Notes: generated by a model from the sequence alone, not told the origin. A stretch of DNA of 64,000 bases from Puccinia triticina (GCF_026914185.1 NC_070567.1:992001-1056000); one strand, 5' to 3'. Shown: positions 45,455 through 55,090, counted from the first letter of the stretch. Program-made: numbers and translations.

Positions 45455-45618
45455 TGGACTCTGAGATCGAGCAAGAGCTGGCCCAGGGGCCCGGGGGCGT
45501 GGGGCCCGCGGGCCCGGCTGGGCAGGCTCAGCAAGGGCCCGCAGCGCTGGCCATGCCGCAGCATTAGGGCTATTGTTGCCCTAATGCTGCGGCATAGGGC
45601 AAGTGTCCCCCGCCGGGG
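45455..45618. repeat. GC-rich hairpin sequence, paired with 54563-54775
   Basis: The block shares TGGACTCTGAGAT, CTGGCCCAGGGGCCC, GGGCCCGCGGGCCCGGCTGG and GTGTCCCCCGCCGGGG with the second copy. It contains the hairpin ATGCCGCAGCATTAGGGC / GCCCTAATGCTGCGGCAT. The shared sequence continues after the CAAC element (46102-46116). This copy is shorter in the middle. Confidence 0.7.
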
Positions 45619-46094
45619 CAACAGTGGGCCGCTACGCTAAACTACGCTATTTTAGCCCTAACGTTTAGCGTAGCGGCAAAAAGCGCTGGCCTTTTTTGGA
45701 TAGCGTTAGCGCGCTGTTAGCGCCGCTACGCTGCGCTAACTTTCAGCGGCGCTAACAGCACACCAATTTTTGTTTAGTTTTAGCGCTACACTACACCCGC
45801 TACGCTGCGCTACGTTGCGCTAAGGCGCTTTTAGCGGAAAAAAGGCCTTTTTTGCCTCAAAAAGCGCTGTAGCGCAGCGTAGCAAACGCTCTTTTGCGCC
45901 CTGCGTGCTTAGCGTTAGCGCCATTGCGCGAATCTGCGCTAAAGCTACGCTAAAAGCTAAAATAGCTTTGCAACCTGTGTGCGTAGCGTTAGTGCAGATG
46001 CGCGCGATTGCGCTAACACTACGCTAAAAAATAGCGCATTTGCGCTGCGCTACGCTACACTAACAACTATGGTAGCGTAGCTGACCCACTGTTG
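45619..46094. mobile_element. CAAC-element copy 2 (476 bp), perfect 7-bp target duplication
   Basis: CAACAGTGGG...CCCACTGTTG with GCCGGGG at 45612-45618 and 46095-46101. The paired GC-rich sequence at 54769-54782 reads GCCGGGGTGCCAG with a single GCCGGGG and no insert. The orientation is opposite to copy 1 at 13528. The interior is the same TTAGCG/GCGTAGC word pattern. Confidence 0.97.
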
Positions 46095-46171
46095 GCCGGG
46101 GTGCCAGAAACATCCGCCTGGATCCCCCAAGATTCCCACGCCACCCAGCTCTCCAGGCCGATCCAGCCGCC

Positions 46172-47769
46172 ATGTCCTTCGACGCAAGCACCGCCACGCC
46201 CTCAAACCGCCGCCGGCTGTCTACCCCAGACGATGAATGTAAGCACAGTCAAGCCTCTTCCTCCCCCCCACTCCCGCCACCCCCCCCCCTCCCCCTCCGT
46301 CGGCCTGTTGCCCCCTGCCATTAAACCAACCCCTTGTCCGATGCAGCCGACCAAGGCCGCCCACCGCAAAGACCACGGAACAAGGGCACCCCCGCCTCCC
46401 CCCCCCGCGTTCAACCCATTCCTGCTGTTGAACCCCACCGACCCCCAGGGAGCCCGCAAAGACCCGGGTCACCTCCCAGATGACCCAGTGATCTTGACTC
46501 CAAATCAGCAGCTATACGCCGATTTTGGGGTCCGGCCGGTCTCCGAGGAACTATTATCGCGGTATGAATTGGTGAGTTGCCCGCGGCGACCCCCCCCAAC
46601 ATATGACCTCCCCGCCACCCAAATCCCTCCGCCCATCTACTGTTAGCCCCCCCCCTCCCACGGGCCAACCCTTGCTGATGCAGCCGATCCAGATGCCGGA
46701 AGCGGATCGATCAGGCTTAGTATTAGCCTTGCTCACCGCTATACTCCAGCACCAAGGAGCCGCGGGCCCCAACGGACCCCCAGACCAAGCCCCGGCGCAG
46801 GCGCCCATTCCCCTGAGCCACGCTGACCGAGTCCGGATCTTTGAATATCTCCCGCTGTCAAGGTGAGTCCCTGGCCCACATGTGGGCAAGCATTTGAGGA
46901 TGTCAACTCATGCTCCAGTTAAATCTCCCTTTCACAGGAGCTCATGCGGAGTGCCGCACGCGACGCAATGATGATTGCAAACGTTGACGCATACGCCGGC
47001 GATAATCGTGAACGATCGGTCTTCCGAATGGTCACTGTGAGTCCAGACCACGGTCCAGATCTCCCCGGGTCATGCCTCCCCCACTGAATCACTCTCCACC
47101 CCCCCCCCCCCCCCCCCCCTTATCCTGCTCTCCTTCCTCGGGCAGGCGGCTCTCCGGGCCCAACCCAAAGCATACATCCGGGCCGACTTTCCCCCCCAGT
47201 TTCTCCAAGAAGACCGCTTGGCCCTCAGCCACGTCCACACCGAGGTGAGGAGACAGGTGAAGAATGTACGACACCTGGTACGCAACCATGCGCTCACGGG
47301 CGTTGTCCTCGGTCATTCGCATATGGTGCTCCTGGTCATCCCCATTCTTGACGTGTATGCACGGGAGCTTTGGAAGTACTTAATGGGCGCCAGTGCGGTA
47401 TTATCCGACGGCCAAGTAGACGCGGCATTGGCCCGAGCGCCTCAGCTGAAGGCCTGGTTTGCTTACATCCGGCTTGCGACCATGGCCAACCACTTCGATC
47501 TGGCCGCACGATCGATCTCGCACTGGGACCAAATTGATGGACAACTGCAAGCCAACCGCCCGCGCAGTGAGAACTGGAACAATGCGTGAGTTCCCTCCCA
47601 ACCCCCCTCCCCCGCTGACCCCCCATTACGTTGCAGGTGGACGCTCCTCGTCGTCCAGAAGGACCATCTCCTATTTGGGATGTCCCCGCTTCTGGCCGCC
47701 CTGGATCGCGACAACTGCACCTGCCCCACCGTCGACGAGGTCAACATCCAGGTCGGACTGATGGCTTGA
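46172..47769 (+). CDS. Unknown multi-exon protein carried by the Plavaka element (passenger gene B)
   Basis: Exon-like blocks: 46172-46238, 46347-46571, 46684-46862, 46938-47036, 47146-47585, 47637-47769, each with good GT-AG borders. Exons 5 and 6 join in phase and end at TGA 47767-47769. Phases do not agree between blocks 1 and 2 and between 3 and 4, so either the gene has two small indels or I have the wrong borders; an alternative start is ATG 46233. The longest exon encodes LALSHVHTEVRRQVKNVRHL and WNNAWTLLVVQKDHLLFG after splicing. Helical, proline-rich at the N terminus; no catalytic motif seen. Not recognised. Introns are C-rich. Confidence 0.6.
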
Positions 47770-48613
47770 TTCCCCTCCCCTTCTCATTTTTTCCCTGTCT
47801 TATTCCCCCCTTTCCCCCGGCCCCTCCCCCTTGTAAATACCCAACCAATACTTAGTGATGTTATGCATGGAATAAGAAAATGCTCTATACCACGCGTCCC
47901 CATGAGACCCCCGTCTGGCGTCCTTCGCCAGACGCCGAATGACGCCCGGCCATATTTTGCAACTGGTGGCCAAGCGGCGGAGGAGGCGATCCACGCGCCT
48001 CCTCTCCCATTCCCCGCGGGCATCACGGAGCTGGTGCATCCAGCCGCGGCCTAACAGCCCTGCCCATCGTGCATCCTGCGGTCGCTGGAGCCGGCTCAGG
48101 GGCGGACCGTTAGTCGACAGATGGTAGGGCCTCCCATCGTACCTCAAAGGGCCCTCACCGTCGTCGCCAACCAGCCAAGCCAGGCGAAGCCGTCGCCGCC
48201 TGCCAAACGTCCACCCGGGTGATTTGGTGGACGGCAGATTTCCCACGACCATGCACCACGGCCTGGTCACCGATGGCGTTGCGATGAGAGCCAACCCGGC
48301 GCCCACAAAACCCTCAACAGGCGTGCGCAGGGCCTCAGCGATCAGTCCTCATCAACGCCTTTGCCCCCGCAAGCAGGACGCCAGGCAGGGCGCCAGGCGC
48401 TAGTGGGGGCCTGGCGTTTTGAATGCAGACTCAGATACGGCGCCACCCCCCCCTGGGCGTCCCCGAGGCGCCCATCTGGTGCCGTTTGCGAGGCGCCTAT
48501 GTCCGACGCCTCCCCGGCATTGCTAGTTCCACCGCCACGTGGGCGCGATTGACTTGCGGGGCCACGGTGGCGCCAGCGGGGACGATCGGGGGGCGCCCCA
48601 ATCGTCCCGGTGT
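47770..48613. repeat. Right subterminal region of the Plavaka element
   Basis: Dense GACGCC/GGCGTC and GGCGCC words and a hairpin GTCTGGCG-TCCTT-CGCCAGAC near 47913-47934. The left subterminal region has a comparable hairpin (11-bp stem, about 38270-38298). These are probable transposase-binding repeats. No gene is supported. Confidence 0.6.
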
Positions 48614-48649
48614 GTACGTGGGGAGACCAAGGGGAAGTGCGTGATATTG

Positions 48650-49026
48650 TCATCTGGCCCTGTAAGGGCTGACCCGGAAGGCAATTGCTGGCAATGGTCA
48701 CTTGACAGGAGCACTTGACAGCTCGACCGCTGTGTGTTTGGATATTATTGTGTTTTCAACTGTCTTCAATCTCACGTTGTTCTCTGTTCAAGACGTGGGC
48801 TTGGTCTGCATCGGAGATCGGAAGGGCTGCTTTCCTCTGGTCGGCAGTCACGAATCATCTTGTTGAAATCCAAGCCGTCGCAGTCCCCAGCAATAAAAGC
48901 CCAGCACCAGCGCATCCCGCCAACGATTTCCCAAGTCTCTCTCTCTTCTCTGCATCACAGCCATCAATCCCATTTTTTCTCAACACACCAAACATAAACA
49001 TTCTTCTCCAAGTATCACCAGAAATC
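48650..49026 (+). promoter_or_regulatory. Upstream region of a secreted-protein gene
   Basis: An AATAAAAG box lies near 48890 and a CT-rich leader follows (about 48920-49020). The upstream of the paralogue at 54.4 kb has a comparable AATAAAACGCCCA box and a similar spacing to its ATG. Confidence 0.4.
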
Positions 49027-49716
49027 ATGATGTCCATCAAACTACTACTCCCGCTTTTCATGTTGATTGTGCTGCAAAGCCAAGCGGTCTATAGCGTGTC
49101 GCGCCCGGCAAAATGTCCTAACGCAGATCATGCGCAGGCTATATGCGCTCGTCTGATCTACGACAACGGCTCATTGGTTGGATTCCATGGTAAGCCTTTT
49201 GTTCATATGGAACCATGTTTGGCTACACGCGGCTCTTGGAGATCCGGACGGTGATGAAACTTTTGTGGGTTTTCTTCTTATTCATCGCAAAAAGGAGAAC
49301 AAATCGACGACTGGTTTCATTGCGCTTACGTTGCTAAAAACCAGCAACCTCGGCCCAACATCATCAACATGTGCTGTTGTACCGATTTCAAACTTCCTGT
49401 CAGTAGTTCAATTTCCGCCAGGCATTATTTATGGCTGCCTTGGCTCTTTGCGATGTGCTTTGGAATGCAATACAGTCAAAACCGTCTAAGGGCATACCCC
49501 TTGGGAGAGGACCATTGGTATGCCCTTAGACAGACTATGCCCATCGAGAAAATACCTCTTAAGGGCATACATATGCCCTTAGAAAAACCTGTGAAAGGGC
49601 ATAAATCTATGCCCTTAGACAGGTTTTTTTCTGTACATTATTTTACGATAACTGCTTATATTTTTCATGCCAATGCAACTTTCTGTGTGCTATTTACATA
49701 TGAGAAGAAAGGATAA
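49027..49716 (+). CDS. Small secreted cysteine-containing protein, stop codon disrupted by the pogo element
   Basis: Exon 1 49027-49189, intron 49190-49294, exon 2 from 49295. The N terminus MMSIKLLLPLFMLIVLQSQA is a clear signal peptide; the mature part has CPNADHAQAICARL and a WFHCAY...NMCCC region, in keeping with small cysteine-rich secreted proteins of rust fungi. Before the transposon insertion the frame would have read ATG CAA TAA, giving 113 codons. The pogo element inserted at that TA, so the frame now runs on into its terminal repeat to the stop ending at 49716, adding about 82 residues. Role unknown; an effector is possible. The C-terminal hydrophobic LWLPWLFAMCFGMQ is unusual for a soluble secreted protein. 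Confidence 0.65.
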
Positions 49717-52490
49717 ATCATATCCTGAGAGACAAGAAGAGGTAGAAAAAGAAGGGAGTAGCTTTCCTTCATGCAAGCTGAGCGAGTTCGTCTGGTAGAG
49801 CTTCAGAAGTTGACCGGGCTTTTCCTTTGATCGAGTCGGACTTGGGTGGAGGAGCCAAGTTTGGGAGAACTTCAAAGTAATCCTTTATTCCAGCCTGAGT
49901 TCCTCCAAAATGAATTTCTTTCAGTAAGTCTTGCTGGAGTTCTTCTAGGTTCGCAATAAGCTCTTTTTGCTTGGGTTCATCTTCAAGGTAAAGGATTGCT
50001 TGAGAAACACAGCGAAGCATTTCTGACTTTGAGGGTTGTTTGACGGGTGGTTCAGTCGCTGGTTCGTTGTCGTTTGAATCCTTGCTCTCTTCTCTTCTCT
50101 CCTCCTCAATGAGATTGAAGATCTCTTTGTTTGACCAGACTCTAGCTGCCTCGGTATCCTCTCCTTCGGGATTGAGGAGATGGTTAATTGACATGCGATT
50201 GACTGGTAGTACTAAACCAATCTGCTGAAGAGTATCAAGTTGTCTTTCAATCAACTTGTTCGTATCTTCCATTGTTTTGTTGACTTCTTCAACGCAATTT
50301 TCAGAAGACTGATTGGTGATCTTGGTCACCCCCCAGCAGTTCGAGATTGTAGCTTGAGAAACGTTTGCCCAGGCTTGCGTTGCCATCTTCATTGAAACTA
50401 ACTGATTGACATTGAAAATGTTGCTGACACTAGTACTAGTGGTGTCCTTGAGCTTGGTGAATACACTGATTGATCACAAGATAGCCTTTTTGCGATAATG
50501 CGACTTAAGGCACTTGATTATTCCAGCATCAAGTGGCTGAACATGACTGGTAAGATTGGGTGCAAAGAATTCAACTCGGATGTTGGACACACCATCCTCT
50601 GGTACTGTATGTCCGCGGAAATTGTTGACAAGAAGCAAAATGTTTCTTTTTTTGGCTCTGAGCTTTGAGTTCCAAGTAACAAGCCAGCTTTCAAATATTT
50701 CCGAAGTCATCCAAGCATTTCCGTTTTTATAGTACTCGTAACCGTATTCACATGCTTGTTTTTTTTTAAAACAACAAGGGCTCTTGTACTTTCCAATGAA
50801 TAGAATCGGTAACTTCTTGGTTCCGTTGGCGTTGCAAGTGAGAGCGAGAGTCATTTGGGTTTTATTCCCTTTCACGCCGTGGCTTTTGCTGAATGCTAAA
50901 CCTGTATCAGGAGGCATCCTAGCAAAGAAGATTGTGAGTTTGGAAAAAATATCCGCAAGAAGCAACAGAAGAAGACATACGAGTAAAAAAGGCCAGTTTC
51001 ATCCATGTTGAAGATATCTCTCAAATAATAATCTTTGGTTATTCCTTTCAGCCTTTCTACCTCAGATTCAACAACAGCAAGATCAGCCGACGCAGCTTTG
51101 CCGTGTTTTTGATATGACTTCAGTTGGTGACGTCGCTTGAAATATTCTAGCCAACCTCCGCTGAGCTTCAGCCAGTCTTTGCTTGGTATTCCAGCAAGGC
51201 GAGCAAAATCACGCCACTTTGATTTGATGATATTGCCGGTTATCGTCATGTTACAATGGATTGCTTGAGTCATCCATTCAGCAAGCGCTGCTTCAACATT
51301 TGGGTAAGAAAGCTGTCTTACTTTCTTTGTAGAATTGTGGGCACTCTGAGAATACTTCAGTCAAATGGATTCTTCAGATTTAAGCCACTTAGAAAGCAGT
51401 GGCTGTTTTATGCTGAGGTCAAGATATATATTTTTAAAATGTTCTGCTGTCTTTGACTGGGTTTTTCCGTTCTTGTGGTACCAGTCAAGGACTTCAATCT
51501 TCTGACTGTAGCTTGCAATTTTTACTTTTGATTGAGATTGGTTGGGTTTGGAGAATCAACAGCTTTTCTCTTGTTTGATTTCGCAGTTTTCTTGAGATCA
51601 TCAGCTAGTCTTTTTCCATCGTGTTTTCCGCTCTCGTTTGACTGATTTTTTTTCGTGTCTTTTTTATCGCTCTCAATTGACAAGTTCTTCTTTCCATCTT
51701 GCTTGCTACTTTTTGGCTCAGCTGGCGGTTCAAATTCACAAATCTTCCTCATTGTTTGTATTTCTTCCAAATCAAGCTTCAAAGTTGATCCCAAAGATAA
51801 GGAATTCAGCCGCACAATCAACTGTTCTGAGTTGACGAGATTGCCATCGCCATCAAGCCACGCTTCTTCCTCATTGGTAAGACCTTGACCTTGATTGATC
51901 TTTGATATAAGTTTCGCTTGTTTTGATTTGTATTCAATTTTCATTTTCTTGTAGTGTTCTTCAAGCAAATGGATCTCAATGTCTTCGAGTTCAACTGATG
52001 CATCGTCCATGCTGGGCCGGTCAGGAGTGAGATGGAGGTAAGCCGTGTTTCCAACATTTGTGAGGTAAAGTTTTTCATTCTTGCCAAGAAGCTTATAAAA
52101 AGAAAACTTGAGTTCTTTGATTGATGGCATGGTGCTTGACTTTGATCAGAAAAATTATTTTTGACAAGCCTGGAGATGATTTTGAAAAAGGAAAACAACT
52201 GTTTTCAAGCGATGGCGCCAACAATCCTCATTAAACACTCTCATGGGAAAATTAGGCCCTATGAAGTTGAAAAAAACAAGCATTTTTTGACGGGCGGTAT
52301 TGACAATCCTCAAACAGTCATGGGAAAAGTATGCCCTTTTGCGGGCTGGGTTTCCCAGATTAGGTATGCCCTATTACGTTATGCGGTATTGACTCAAATT
52401 TGGCGCGCCCCGACGCAGGGAGAAGCCTTTGGGTATGCCCTTAAGCAGTTTATGCCCTTAGGCAGGTATGCCCTTAGACGGTTTTGACTG
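49473..52490 (-). mobile_element. pogo/Tigger-type DNA transposon, 3018 bp, TA target duplication
   Basis: The ends are CAGTCAAAACCGTCTAAGGG and its inverse, continuing as GCATACC. TA stands at 49471-49472 and 52491-52492. The subterminal zones on both sides repeat TATGCCCTTAG words in both orientations (49490-49625; 52320-52475). It encodes one transposase on the minus strand. Confidence 0.96.
49769..52130 (-). pseudogene. pogo-type transposase, catalytically impaired
   Basis: From ATG 52130: an N-terminal region, then after a frameshift near 51530 a psq-type helix-turn-helix (SYSQKIEVLDWYHKNGKTQS), a TGA at 51361-51363, a CENP-B-type domain (WLEYFKRRHQLKSYQKHGKA), and the DDE nuclease: FNMDETGLF (first Asp); an intron follows (about 51010-50910); GNKTQMTLALTCNANGTKK; ILLLVNNFRGH, where relatives have VDN, so the second catalytic Asp is Asn (AAC, 50626-50624); and QPLDAGII (third Asp). 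A TGA at 50474-50476 precedes the C-terminal part, which continues in frame to 49769. This copy cannot cut DNA even if translated. Confidence 0.92.
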
Positions 52491-52492
52491 TA

Positions 52493-52977
52493 AACTGATC
52501 AGCAGTGCGCTCTTCGCCTTTTACCTTGGCTGATGCTCACACAGTCAGCTTCTACAATTCAACTCGTGCCAATCGGTGTGGAAAATTACGGCGATAATTG
52601 TTTCAACGCCAAAAGTTTTTGTTAGACGCCATAGTTTGTAGTTACATCTCTTCTCATCAAGTGCCTCTCTTGCCTCGCAACGACGTGAATGGACCTTTCA
52701 GTCATTTCACTTCCCTCAACACCTCTTTGCCAAGTTCATCCTTCACCCCCCTCATGACTGTTGTCTGCCAGAGTCACTTAAACCGGCCGGCCGAAAGTTT
52801 CTCGCGGTCCGGGGAAAAAGGAACAGGGGGCAGATGTCGACTCAACTATCTTCAGGCTGGCAGTCTCTAGCCGTTGGTCACACGGCATGGAGTCAGTGAC
52901 AATCGTGCGTTGCGACAGTGCCAGAGCGTGCCACAGAAACTCGTCGGCGTTCAGTGGGAATATGGACCTCAGCTTCC
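52493..52977. other. No gene; original 3' region of the secreted-protein gene
   Basis: The sequence directly right of the pogo element is the former continuation of the gene at 49 kb, starting with the last base of its TAA. No further gene is seen. Confidence 0.45.
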
Positions 52978-53114
52978 AAGGCAGCTGGCAGTGTACCAAA
53001 TGCGCCATATGATGAGATATGAAGGCAGCTGGCAGTGTACCAAATGCGCAACATGATGAGATATGAACTTCATATCTCATCACATTGCGCATTTGGTACA
53101 CTGCCAGCTGCCTT
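52978..53114. repeat. 45-bp unit, two direct copies and one inverted, forming a hairpin
   Basis: Units AAGGCAGCTGGCAGTGTACC... at 52978-53021 and 53022-53067 face an inverted copy at 53068-53114. The second and third form a nearly perfect palindrome with no loop. It ends about 20 bp before the TATA box of the following gene. No target duplication is seen. Confidence 0.88.
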
Positions 53115-53135
53115 TGTATGAAGCACCAAAAAGGA

Positions 53136-53142
53136 TATATAA
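53136..53142 (+). promoter_or_regulatory. TATA box of the secreted peptide gene
   Basis: GATATATAATC lies 122 bp before the ATG at 53264 and is followed by an A/C-rich leader (ACAAACAAACAAACC). Confidence 0.6.
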
Positions 53143-53263
53143 TCTGCTTCATCCAGCTCAATTCCCGATCGCACAACAAACAAACAAACCATAAACTATC
53201 CATTTCATAGCCTTCCATCTGGCGAGTCAAGCTCCTAGCCTCCCGTCCATAACATTTATCAAA

Positions 53264-53541
53264 ATGCGCTCTATCCAGCATTTTTTGACCATCATGCTTA
53301 TTGCAGCCATACATCTCAATGTTGCATCTGCTGTCCCGCTCGGCGACCACAAATCACTTAGCGACGAGAAGAAAGAGCTCCATCCAGAAGCCTCGGGTTT
53401 CCCCAGTGAGTAGAATTCTTCATTTGTAATTATCCGCCTGACACCGTAAACTCTCTTGTGTTCTTCATCTGACCTTTTATTTACATCAATACAGGTCACA
53501 TTCATCCCAGTAATCCTTGTGGTGGCCCGCACCATTGCTAG
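53264..53541 (+). CDS. 62-residue secreted peptide with a His/Cys-rich C terminus
   Basis: Exon 1 53264-53405, intron 53406-53494 (GTGAGT...ACAG), exon 2 53495-53541. The precursor begins MRSIQHFLTIMLIAAIHLNV with likely cleavage after SA, followed by a charged stretch (DHKSLSDEKKELHPE) and the tail SHIHPSNPCGGPHHC. The tail with four His and two Cys could bind a metal or form one disulfide. The splice falls in codon 48 and joins in phase. Its own TATA box and leader support expression. I do not recognise a family; a small effector or a propeptide is possible. Confidence 0.72.
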
Positions 53542-54503
53542 ACCAAGATCACTGGCATCAGGCCGCACAGATCGATTGTTTGATAAAATCGTTGTCCGCT
53601 CCCACCTTTCGAAGTCCCCCGTCCATGCTTGGATCTCGACATTTAGAAATGCAAATCATTTGATCCCAACAGTCTTGACTTGTGCACTCTGTCACTGTCC
53701 TATTGCTGCCTTCCTGCCAAAATCAACTGACAATGCTATCACCAATTCATGCGCTGCTTACAGATTCTTGATTCCCAAGCAAAGTGATCCTTCAGATTTG
53801 TTGCATATAGTCCGCGGTGAAAGCAAGCTATGTTGAGTCTTGACGATTGTTCCTCTCGTCAACATGCAGTGAATATGCCCCTTTCATATTCTTGATGTGA
53901 AAACCTGGTTGACGTGAGCAATACACGGGGTTTTTTAACTTGTGTCTCGGTTCGGGCAAAACATCTCTAGCCACTCGTCTGAGCTTCGGAACGGTGCGCC
54001 TATGAACCCTAGGGAAGTGTTTATGAGCCGAAGCTGAAAAATGCTAGCTGGCGATGAGCAGAGGCAAGCAACCCTTGGTTGATAGACTCCGTCACAGTCC
54101 AGCACTCAGCCCTCGCGCCCCAACGATTCCGAGATTGTACAAGTAAAGTCGATCTCATGTCGGTCAATGGAGGGATAGCTGACGAGGATCTCTCTCGGTG
54201 TCATACCAGCCGGGGCGCCGCAGGTGACTCCCCCGGCTTTGTTTTGTGCAATGATGCGTCTTCGAATTCAGTCACTGCTCCTACGCTTCCTATTGTGTCT
54301 TCAATGTCAATCGTGGCTCATCATCAACGACGTAGCTCAGATGTATTTCGGCAGAGCTTCTCCCATCTGTTCGGCTCCTCTCCAGAAATAAAACGCCCAA
54401 GCATACATTCCTCTCGTGAACTCCATCAGGCCTTCAATCCCAGCAGATCTCAGCGTTTTCGACATCCACCAATATCTCGCTACAAGTACCACCATTCGAC
54501 AAC
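53542..54503. other. No gene seen; upstream region of the next secreted-protein remnant
   Basis: An AATAAAACGCCCA box lies near 54388, comparable to the one before 49027. Confidence 0.4.
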
Positions 54504-54562
54504 ATGGTGTCCACCAAACTGATTCTCCCGTTTTTCATGTCGATTGCGCTCGGCAGCCAGGC
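54504..54562 (+). pseudogene. Secreted-protein gene fragment, paralogue of the gene at 49027
   Basis: MVSTKLILPFFMSIALGSQA aligns with MMSIKLLLPLFMLIVLQSQA of the gene at 49 kb, and the preceding DNA is also similar. After VHVD the sequence passes into the GC-rich hairpin block and no mature protein is found on the other side. Confidence 0.75.
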
Positions 54563-54790
54563 GGTCCATGTGGACTCTGAGATTGAGCGAGGGCTGGCCC
54601 AGGGGCCCTTGCTGAGGCTGCCCAGCCGGGCCCCTCGGCCCAGCGGCCCGGGGCCGTGGGGCCCGCGGGCCCGGCTGGGCAGCCTCAGCAAGGGCCCGCA
54701 GCGCTGGCCATGCCGCAGCATCAGGGCCAACGTTGCCCTAATGCTGCGGCATAGGGCAAGTGTCCCCCGCCGGGGTGCCAGAAACATGCG
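54563..54790. repeat. GC-rich hairpin block, second copy, empty site for the CAAC element
   Basis: This is the longer counterpart of 45455-45618 plus 46102-46116. It has two strong hairpins: GGGCCCTTGCTGAGGCTGCC with its inverse, and ATGCCGCAGCAT...ATGCTGCGGCAT. It interrupts a secreted-protein gene, so the block itself is mobile or recombinogenic. No terminal repeats are visible. Confidence 0.7.
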
Positions 54791-55017
54791 TTGCCAAAAC
54801 TAGCAACAACAAGTCCTGTAACCAGGCCTGTAACCAGGCCGCCAAATCCATGATTAGTTGGCAAATTGTTATGTAGACGTTACCAACAATGAAAGGTAGA
54901 TCATGTTAATGATCAACAATGAAATGAAGATGAGCAATGACGTTGCTTAGCCCGAGATGAGCCACATGAACATGGAGGACATTTGTCTCCTTTGCCGCTG
55001 AGTACCCAGGCAAAGGA

Positions 55018-55090
55018 GGCAAAGGTACCGACTTGCAAATTCGGAGGCATTATTGCCTTTCTATAAGACCATTGAGCTATCCGCTTTACC
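55018..55090 (-). tRNA. tRNA-like sequence, probably a relic
   Basis: A 73-nt minus-strand stretch begins GGTAAAG and ends CTTTGCC, which can pair as an acceptor stem with one wobble. It contains an A-box-like TAGCTCAATGG and a T-arm-like CCGAATTTGCAAGTCGG. The D-arm spacing and a 6-nt anticodon loop do not fit a working tRNA, so a pseudogene or a tRNA-derived SINE piece is more likely. Confidence 0.25.

Larger units (their letters stand above)
38186..48614 (+). mobile_element. Plavaka/CACTA-type DNA transposon, 10.4 kb, TA target duplication
   Basis: The left end CACACCCGGGCGAATCGGG and the right end CCCAATCGTCCCGGTGTG are inverted repeats. TA flanks both (38184-38185, 48615-48616). The outer sequences, ...CATAGCGTCC-TA and TA-CGTGGGGAGACC..., are found joined without insertion at 45400-45425. 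The element holds the transposase (plus, 39.1-43.5 kb), an unknown minus gene (44.0-45.1 kb), an unknown plus gene (46.2-47.8 kb), a solo LTR (38329-38717) and a CAAC element (45619-46094). Subterminal GACGCC and GGCGCC words are dense at both ends. Confidence 0.87.

Noticed and set aside
46202..46472. Glycine-rich minus-strand frames
   Set aside because: They are antisense translations of C-rich introns of passenger gene B.
52778..53350. 190-codon minus-strand frame
   Set aside because: It reads antisense through the promoter hairpin repeats and the signal-peptide exon of the gene at 53264, and shows no domain.
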